From positions 93,771-157,770 of the forward strand of contig NZ_AGFU01000034.1 in assembly GCF_000226955.1 (NCBI RefSeq): 64,000 nt of DNA, read 5' to 3'. The notes below the pieces were generated by a model, which was not told where the DNA came from, did not search any database, and saw only the letters and a list, made by a program, of their open reading frames with translations. Of the stretch, positions 59,299-64,000 are shown piece after piece. The translations under genes were made by a program, and so were the position numbers. Source of the DNA: Sphingomonas elodea ATCC 31461. Lineage in GTDB: Bacteria > Pseudomonadota > Alphaproteobacteria > Sphingomonadales > Sphingomonadaceae. The first letter of the stretch is position 1, and every line of letters begins with the position of its first letter.

Positions 59299-60311
59299 GA
59301 TACTTTCTTCCTCGTGCGGGAAACATCGTTGACCAGGCGCACGGCGACGCGGCCGCTGCGCTGGCCGATCTGGGCCTGGGCGAGCTTGATGTCGCCACAC
59401 GCCATGTCGAGTGCGTCGTCGGGGCTCTTGTCGAAGGCGATGGTCTGGCCGACCTGCAGCTCTTCCAGCTCGGCCAGGGGCACGGCCTTCTCGCCGAGCA
59501 GCACGTTGACGGTCACGTTGGTCTTGCGGATCTCGGAGGCCATATGCGCCTCCCAGATGCTGTCGCGGCCGCTCTTCTCGCCCATGAAGCGCTGGAGCAG
59601 CTTGTGGCGCACCGGCTCCAGCGTGGCATAGGGGAACACCATGGTGAAGCAGCCGCCGCGGCCGTCCATGTCCACCCGGAAGGTGGCGATGGCGCAGATG
59701 TTCGAGGTGGCGGCAATCGCCGCGAAGCGGGGGTTGGTCTCGATGCGCTCCAGCTTCATGTTCACCGGCTCGATCGGCTCGAACGCATCAGCGAAATCGC
59801 GCAGCGCCGTTTCCAGCACGCGCGAGACGAGCGACGTTTCGATCGGGGTGAAGGCCCGGCCGTCGATCATCGTCGGCGAGTTGCCGCCGCGACCGCCGAG
59901 CAGCGCGTCGACCACCGAATAGATCAGGCCCGATTCCACCGTGATGAGGCCGTAGCTCTCCCACTCGGTGACCTTGAACACGCCGACCATCGCGGGCAGC
60001 AGCACGCGGTTCATGAACTCGCCGAAGCGGGCGGAGGTGACTTCCTCGAGGCTCACGTCGATCGCGTCCGAGGTCATGTTGCGCATCGAGCTGGCAAAGG
60101 TGCGCACCACACGGTCGCACACCACTTCCAGCATCGGCAGCCGTTCGTGGCTGATGACCTTCGATTCCAGAACGGCGCGCAGGCCCTTCTTCTTCAGGAC
60201 CGGTTCGTTGCCGCCGAACAGCGCGTCGATGTCCGCCTGGTCGAAGCGGATGTCGTCGCCAAGCGGGGCCGATGGCGGATCCGGAAGGTCGAAGTCGTCG
60301 AGATCGATCAT
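59295..60311 (-). CDS. fliM: Flagellar motor switch protein FliM
   Basis: 338 residues. The N-terminal part contains the FliN/CheY-facing segment (DDIRFDQADIDALFGG, near 19-34), then the CheC-like middle domain with GEFMNRVLLPAMVGVFKVTEWESYGLITVESGLIYSVVDALLGGRGG, and a C-terminal SpoA domain (VTVNVLLGEKAVPLAELEELQVGQTI). FliM is part of the C-ring and sets rotation direction. It overlaps fliL by four bases. fliN is not seen in the window. Confidence 0.95.
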   Translation of the reverse strand: MIDLDDFDLPDPPSAPLGDDIRFDQADIDALFGGNEPVLKKKGLRAVLESKVISHERLPMLEVVCDRVVRTFASSMRNMTSDAIDVSLEEVTSARFGEFMNRVLLPAMVGVFKVTEWESYGLITVESGLIYSVVDALLGGRGGNSPTMIDGRAFTPIETSLVSRVLETALRDFADAFEPIEPVNMKLERIETNPRFAAIAATSNICAIATFRVDMDGRGGCFTMVFPYATLEPVRHKLLQRFMGEKSGRDSIWEAHMASEIRKTNVTVNVLLGEKAVPLAELEELQVGQTIAFDKSPDDALDMACGDIKLAQAQIGQRSGRVAVRLVNDVSRTRKKVS

Positions 60312-60865
60312 TGCTGGATCAGGTCCTGAATGAGCACTTCCTTGACCATGCCGGGGCCGAGCACCCGCGTGGCGCGCACCATCAGCTCTTCCTTCAGCCG
60401 GAACACCGCCGCCGAGCCGCCCAGATCCTCCGGGCGCAGTTCGCGCAGGAAGGGCTGATAGGCGTCGAGCACCACCGGCAGCTGTTCCTTGAGCGCGGCG
60501 TCCGTCGTCTTGGGGCCGGGCACCAGCATCAGGTGCAGCTTCAGGAAGCGCGCCGATCCGTCGGGCGAGCGCAGGTTCACCGAGACGGTGGGCACGTCGA
60601 CGAACTTGCCCTTGCCTTCGCCCTCGCCATGGCCGGCTTCGCCCTCGGCCTTGGCTTCGCCTTCGCCATGCCCTTCCTCGGCGGCGGCTTCCTCGCCGTG
60701 CGTTTCGGTCTTGGCCGTGCTCTTGCCGCCCATGAAGAAGGCCGCACCACCACCGCCGAGCGTCAGGGCGGCCGCGGTCGCGGCACCGATGATGATCAGC
60801 TTCTTCTTCTTGTTGGGCGCCGGGGCCTCCGGCGTACCCTTATCCTCGACGATCTCGGCCGACAT
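60308..60865 (-). CDS. fliL: Flagellar basal body-associated protein FliL
   Basis: 185 residues from MSAEIVEDKG, with AGGGAAG before the ATG. A basic KKKK precedes the membrane helix (about 23-45); a Glu/His-rich linker (HGEEAAAEEGHGEGEAKAEGE) and the periplasmic FliL domain follow (FVDVPTVSVNLRSPDGSARFLKLHLML, ending EVLIQDLIQQ). FliL surrounds the stator and supports motor torque. It is the first gene of the fliL-fliM set and is divergent from flgF; the shared flagellar motif at 60937 lies between the two. Confidence 0.94.
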   Translation of the reverse strand: MSAEIVEDKGTPEAPAPNKKKKLIIIGAATAAALTLGGGGAAFFMGGKSTAKTETHGEEAAAEEGHGEGEAKAEGEAGHGEGEGKGKFVDVPTVSVNLRSPDGSARFLKLHLMLVPGPKTTDAALKEQLPVVLDAYQPFLRELRPEDLGGSAAVFRLKEELMVRATRVLGPGMVKEVLIQDLIQQ

Positions 60866-60936
60866 AGCTTCCCTGGACCTTCCGAAATATCGGCCGCGGC
60901 GTCCGCACGTCCGATTTCCCTCTATTATAGAAGCGT

Positions 60937-60954
60937 CACCCGGCAATTTCTGCC
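60937..60954. promoter_or_regulatory. Shared flagellar promoter motif, copy 2
   Basis: CACCCGGCAATTTCTGCC lies between divergent fliL (71 bases away) and flgF (28 bases). Three of 18 bases differ from the copy between flbT and flgE. Confidence 0.6.
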
Positions 60955-60982
60955 TAGTGACCATTTTTCGAAGGACGGTCCG

Positions 60983-61723
60983 GTGGACATCTCTTCCTAT
61001 GTGCTCCTCAGCCAGGAGCAGGCGCTCAGGCGCCGAATGGATGTGGTGGCGAACAACCTCGCCAACATGAACACGGTGGGATTCAAGCGCGAGCAACCGG
61101 TGTTCCGCGAATATGTGGAGAACACCGAAAGCGCGGTGAAACCCGCCGAGAAGACGTCGTTCGTGCTCGATTACGGCGCGGTCCACGATGCCGCGAACGG
61201 CGCGTTCCAGCCGACGGGCAATCCGCTCGACGTGATGATCGACGGACCCGGCTATCTGGCGGTGCAGGCCGGTGACGGCACCACCGCCTATACGCGCGCG
61301 GGCTATGTGAAGGTGCTGGATAGCGGTGAGCTCGCCACCGCCGGCGGCCAGGTGATCCTGGGCGAAGGCGGCAAGCCGATCAAGGTTCCGGCCGAGGAAG
61401 CCGGCAAGGTCAGCGTGAATCCCGACGGCACGGTGATGGGCGAGAACGGCCCGCTCGGCCGCATCGCGGTGACCGTGTTCGGTGACGAGGCGGTGGTCGA
61501 TCCGCGCGGCAACGGCATGTTCAGCGGCACCGGCGGGCGCGAACTGCCGGCGGCACAGACCAAGCTGGTGAGCGGCGGCGTCGAGGGATCGAACGTCAAC
61601 GCGATCGTCGAGACCACCGACATGATCCAGATTCTCCGCGCCTACCAGACCAGCCAGAGCCTTTCGAACTCGATGTCGGACATGCGCAAGAGCGCGATCG
61701 ACAAGCTTGGCCGCATCGGCTGA
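60983..61723 (+). CDS. flgF: Flagellar basal-body rod protein FlgF
   Basis: 246 residues from a GTG at 60983, with AAGGA seven bases upstream; this gives MDISSYVLLSQEQALRRRMDVVANNLANMNTVGFKRE, the usual FlgF beginning. The C-terminal SNVNAIVETTDMIQILRAYQTSQSLSNSMSDMRKSAIDKLG is the D0 motif. FlgF is part of the proximal/distal rod junction. It leads flgF-flgG-flgA-flgH, with 22 bases to flgG. Longer frames upstream pass through the fliL promoter and are rejected. Confidence 0.94.
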   Translation: MDISSYVLLSQEQALRRRMDVVANNLANMNTVGFKREQPVFREYVENTESAVKPAEKTSFVLDYGAVHDAANGAFQPTGNPLDVMIDGPGYLAVQAGDGTTAYTRAGYVKVLDSGELATAGGQVILGEGGKPIKVPAEEAGKVSVNPDGTVMGENGPLGRIAVTVFGDEAVVDPRGNGMFSGTGGRELPAAQTKLVSGGVEGSNVNAIVETTDMIQILRAYQTSQSLSNSMSDMRKSAIDKLGRIG

Positions 61724-61745
61724 ATTTCACGAAGGAAACACCTCC

Positions 61746-62528
61746 ATGCGTACGCTTTCCATCGCCGCGACCGGCATGCTGGCACAGCAGACCAATGTCG
61801 ACGTGATCTCGAACAACATCGCCAACATGAACACGACCGCGTACAAGAAGCAGCGCGCCGAGTTCCAGGACCTGCTCTATCAGCAGGTGTCGCGCCCCGG
61901 TTCCTCGACCGGCGCCGATACCAGGGTGCCCGCCGGCATCCAGATCGGCTCGGGCGTGAAGACCGGCGGCGTCTATCGCATCAACGAGCAGGGGGCCCTG
62001 ACCCAGACCGGCAATCCCTATGACCTGGCGATCCAGGGCAAGGGCTATTTCCAGGTGACGATGCCCGACGGCAGCACCGCCTATACCCGCGACGGCTCTT
62101 TCCAGGTTTCCGACCAGGGCGAGCTGGTGACGCAGGACGGCTACCCGGTGCAGCCGGGCGTCACCATCCCGCAGGGCGCGCTGGACGTGACCATTTCGAA
62201 GACCGGCCTGGTCGAAGTGACGGTGGCCGGCAACACCCAGCCGCAGCAGCTCGGCCAGCTCCAGCTTGCCACCTTCATGAACGAGAGCGGCCTGGAAGCG
62301 AAGGGCGGCAACCTGTTCCTGGAAACCGCCGCCTCGGGCCAGCCGACGGTCGCCTCGCCGGGCGATACCGGCATGGGCACGCTGACCCAGGGTTTCATCG
62401 AAGCCTCGAACGTCAATCCGGTCTCGGAAATCACCTCGCTGATCACCGCACAGCGCGCCTATGAAATGAACAGCCGCGTCGTGAAGACCGCCGACGAAAT
62501 GCTGGCGACGACCAGCCAGCTGCGCTGA
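61746..62528 (+). CDS. flgG: Flagellar distal rod protein FlgG
   Basis: 260 residues, the family's usual length (about 260). MRTLSIAATGMLAQQTNVDVISNNIANMNTTAYKKQRAEFQDLLYQQV is a textbook FlgG N-terminus, including the FlgG-specific YKKxRAEFQDLLYQ segment; the C-terminal ITSLITAQRAYEMNSRVVKTADEMLATTSQL is the matching D0. AAGGA lies about nine bases before the ATG. The stop shares one base with the flgA start (TGATG). Confidence 0.96.
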   Translation: MRTLSIAATGMLAQQTNVDVISNNIANMNTTAYKKQRAEFQDLLYQQVSRPGSSTGADTRVPAGIQIGSGVKTGGVYRINEQGALTQTGNPYDLAIQGKGYFQVTMPDGSTAYTRDGSFQVSDQGELVTQDGYPVQPGVTIPQGALDVTISKTGLVEVTVAGNTQPQQLGQLQLATFMNESGLEAKGGNLFLETAASGQPTVASPGDTGMGTLTQGFIEASNVNPVSEITSLITAQRAYEMNSRVVKTADEMLATTSQLR

Positions 62529-62956
62529 TGTCCGCGCTGCTGGCCCTGTTGCTGCGCGTGGCGGCACCCGCCGAGGACGTGCCGGTGGCGGTGCTCCAGC
62601 AGCCGGTCGCGCGCGGCGAACGGATCGAGGCGGGCGACGTGGCGACCGAAGGCCGTCCGGAAGCGGCGGCGCGCGGCGCGCTGCGGGCGGAGGAGGTGGT
62701 CGGCATGGAAGCGACCCGCAACCTCAACGCCGGCATGCTGCTCCGTCGCGGCGACGTGGGCAAGCCGCAGCTGGTGAAGCGCGGCGAGCCGGTCACCGCC
62801 CGGATCGTCTCCGGCACCATGGTCATTACCGCCGCAGGCCGGGCGCTGGGCGGCGGCGCCCAGGGCGATCCGGTGCGGATCGTCGTCACCGCCACCAACC
62901 GCACGCTCGACGGCATCGTCGACGGTTCGGGCACGGTGCGGATCTCCACTCCCTGA
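62528..62956 (+). CDS. flgA: Flagella basal body P-ring formation protein FlgA
   Basis: 142 residues, the short form without the N-terminal domain of Salmonella FlgA. A signal-like N-terminus (MSALLALLLRVAAPA) is followed by a SAF domain, with VPVAVLQQPVARGERIEAGDV and GMEATRNLNAGMLLRRGDVGKPQLVKRGEPV, then the C-terminal strands GDPVRIVVTATNRTLDGIVDGSGTVRI. It is the periplasmic chaperone for P-ring assembly. Its start is coupled to flgG, and flgH begins 14 bases downstream. Confidence 0.92.
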   Translation: MSALLALLLRVAAPAEDVPVAVLQQPVARGERIEAGDVATEGRPEAAARGALRAEEVVGMEATRNLNAGMLLRRGDVGKPQLVKRGEPVTARIVSGTMVITAAGRALGGGAQGDPVRIVVTATNRTLDGIVDGSGTVRISTP

Positions 62957-62970
62957 GGGACTGAGGTAAC

Positions 62971-63720
62971 ATGCGTAAGTTCATTCTCGTCGTGGCGCTG
63001 GGCGCCACGCTTTCGGGCTGCGGCGCGGTCGGACGGCTGAAGGCGGTCGGCAAGGCGCCCAAGCTGACGGCGATCGGACCCGTCGAGTCCCCCGATCTGC
63101 AACCCTCGCTCGCGTCCCCGCTCGATCGCTCGAACCGCGCCCGCCCGGAGCAGCCGGTGACCGCGCCAACAGCGTCGCTGTTCCGCACCGGCGCAGGCGC
63201 CTTTTTCCGCGACCAGCGCGCGGGCAAGGTGGGGGATATTCTCACCATCCGCATCGCGATCGCCGACAGGGCCGATATCGGCAACAATACCTCGCGGACG
63301 CGGGGCGGCAGCGAGACCAGTGGTGTCGCCGGTCTGCTCGGGCTGCAGACGCCGATCCGCAAGCTCACCGGCAGCGATCCCTCCAAGCTGGTGGATACCA
63401 GCTCGGGCTCCAACTATGCCGGCGGTGGCACCACCAACCGGTCGGAGACGATCAACATGACGATGGCCGCCATCGTCACCCAGGTGCTGCCCAACGGCAA
63501 TCTGATGATCCGCGGCCGCCAGGAAGTGCGAGTCAATTTCGAGATGCGCGAGCTGATCGTCACCGGGCTGATCCGACCGGAAGACATCGCGCGCGACAAT
63601 TCGATCCAGCACAGCCAGATCGCCGAGGCACGCGTGATCTATGGCGGCAAGGGGCAGCTTACCGATGCGCAGCAGGCGCGGTGGGGACAGCAGATCTACG
63701 ACGCGCTCTTTCCGTTCTGA
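62971..63720 (+). CDS. flgH: Flagellar L-ring lipoprotein FlgH
   Basis: 249 residues. The lipoprotein signal has LSGC with the lipidated Cys at residue 17. The mature part is FlgH-like: SLFRTGAGAFFRDQRAGKVGDILTIRIAIADRADIGNNTSRTRGGSE, then TTNRSETINMTMAAIVTQVLPNGNLMIRGRQEVRVNFEMRELIVTGLIRPEDI, ending RWGQQIYDALFPF. FlgH forms the outer-membrane L-ring. flgI, normally next, is not directly downstream; instead a terminator and flagellin follow. Confidence 0.95.
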   Translation: MRKFILVVALGATLSGCGAVGRLKAVGKAPKLTAIGPVESPDLQPSLASPLDRSNRARPEQPVTAPTASLFRTGAGAFFRDQRAGKVGDILTIRIAIADRADIGNNTSRTRGGSETSGVAGLLGLQTPIRKLTGSDPSKLVDTSSGSNYAGGGTTNRSETINMTMAAIVTQVLPNGNLMIRGRQEVRVNFEMRELIVTGLIRPEDIARDNSIQHSQIAEARVIYGGKGQLTDAQQARWGQQIYDALFPF

Positions 63721-63747
63721 TCGCCGATATTCCCGACCGCTCGAGCA

Positions 63748-63779
63748 AAGGGCTCGCCGTTTTCACGGCGAGCCCTTTT
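63748..63779 (+). terminator. Rho-independent terminator after flgH
   Basis: GGGCTCGCCGT (63750-63760) pairs with ACGGCGAGCCC (63765-63775), loop TTTC, followed by TTTT. It ends the flgF-flgG-flgA-flgH operon. Confidence 0.9.
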
Positions 63780-63800
63780 CGCATTTACCGTTCGTTTATC

Positions 63801-63829
63801 TTAATATTCCGGTAACCATCAAAATTTGC
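63801..63829 (+). promoter_or_regulatory. Flagellin upstream region: CtrA-like box and CAAAATTTGC core
   Basis: TTAA-TATTCCG-GTAAC at 63801-63816 fits TTAA-N7-TTAAC at 8 of 9 positions. CAAAATTTGC at 63820-63829 repeats the centre of the motif between flbT and flgE. Both lie about 130-155 bases before the flagellin start in AT-rich DNA. Confidence 0.4.
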
Positions 63830-63956
63830 AGGATAATTTTGGTGGTCTCGATTTTCTTCCCACAATGATTGTGCAGGGCGCACCGCGCGCCATGCCGAGG
63901 GCCGGCGCTTCCGGCCCGGGTCGCAGAAGCGGCTCTATTCCAAGAAGGAAATCACC

Positions 63957-64000
63957 ATGGCTTTCTCCGTTAACACCAACGTCGGCGCGATGGCGGCTCT
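63957..64000 (+). CDS. fliC: Flagellin, N-terminal start (partial)
   Basis: The last 44 bases encode MAFSVNTNVGAMAAL, the standard D0 beginning of bacterial flagellin (asparagine-rich with NTNVGAM), and run off the right edge. AAGGA lies 9-10 bases before the ATG. A long AT-rich leader from 63780 precedes it, as is usual for flagellin mRNAs regulated by FlbT. The remaining gene, and whether there are several flagellins, cannot be seen. Confidence 0.9.
   Translation, partial: MAFSVNTNVGAMAA

Noticed and set aside
1-64000. CRISPR arrays, insertion sequences, prophage or rRNA genes
   Set aside because: None was found: no regular direct-repeat array, transposase-like protein, integrase or phage structural gene, and no rRNA-like stretch.

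Overview
This is a high-GC alphaproteobacterial chromosome segment, most likely from a sphingomonad (order Sphingomonadales). The reasons are several large TonB-dependent receptors, an oxidative (Weimberg-type) pentose pathway beside xylan hydrolases, and an alphaproteobacterial flagellar set (FlbT, a DUF6468-type protein between fliM and a MotE-like gene, a flagellin starting MAFSVNTNVGAMAA). No phage, transposase, CRISPR array or rRNA was seen. One tRNA (Lys, TTT) is present. The species assignment is inference; no marker gene such as 16S is in the window.

Layout. 1-601: end of the cytochrome bd oxidase operon (cydB tail, cydX microprotein), a bidirectional terminator and a 55-aa unknown ORF. 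933-7472: an osmotic-stress neighbourhood with an MscS channel facing a ClC channel, otsB, a GH15 trehalase/glucoamylase and otsA, all coupled on the minus strand. 7683-14742: a periplasmic molybdenum aldehyde-oxidase operon (PaoABC type) divergent from a TonB receptor. 14840-25036: a small unknown protein, hemN, a GH18/NodB/GT2 fusion, a second TonB receptor, alkB, an ArsR-type regulator and an N-terminally shortened kinase-like ATPase.

25121-41571: a xylan and glucuronoxylan utilisation region. GH10 xylanase diverges from GH67 alpha-glucuronidase and GH9; a GH3 enzyme diverges from a LacI-type regulator, which is followed by a sugar/H+ symporter and xylonate dehydratase XylD; a TetR gene intervenes; then XylX-XylB-XylC on the other strand. 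Together they take xylan to alpha-ketoglutarate semialdehyde; only the final dehydrogenase is not in the window. A palindrome close to TGGTAGCGnTAtCA recurs at five promoters of this region and is probably the LacI-type operator.

41674-52696: thymidylate kinase, an unknown protein, a sigma-70-type factor, then flagellar genes: flbT-fliI-fliJ and an unusual Cys-rich transglycosylase on the minus strand, and flgE-flgK-flgL on the plus strand. 52091-55661: uracil-DNA glycosylase, folK, tRNA-Lys and a ZnuD-like TonB receptor. 55651-64000: a TPR protein and two small partners of unknown role, then fliL-fliM-DUF6468-MotE-like on the minus strand, flgF-flgG-flgA-flgH on the plus strand, and the start of a flagellin gene at the edge. 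An 18-bp motif is shared by the two divergent flagellar promoters. Two near-identical inverted-repeat elements of about 140 bp lie at 7538 and 36018.
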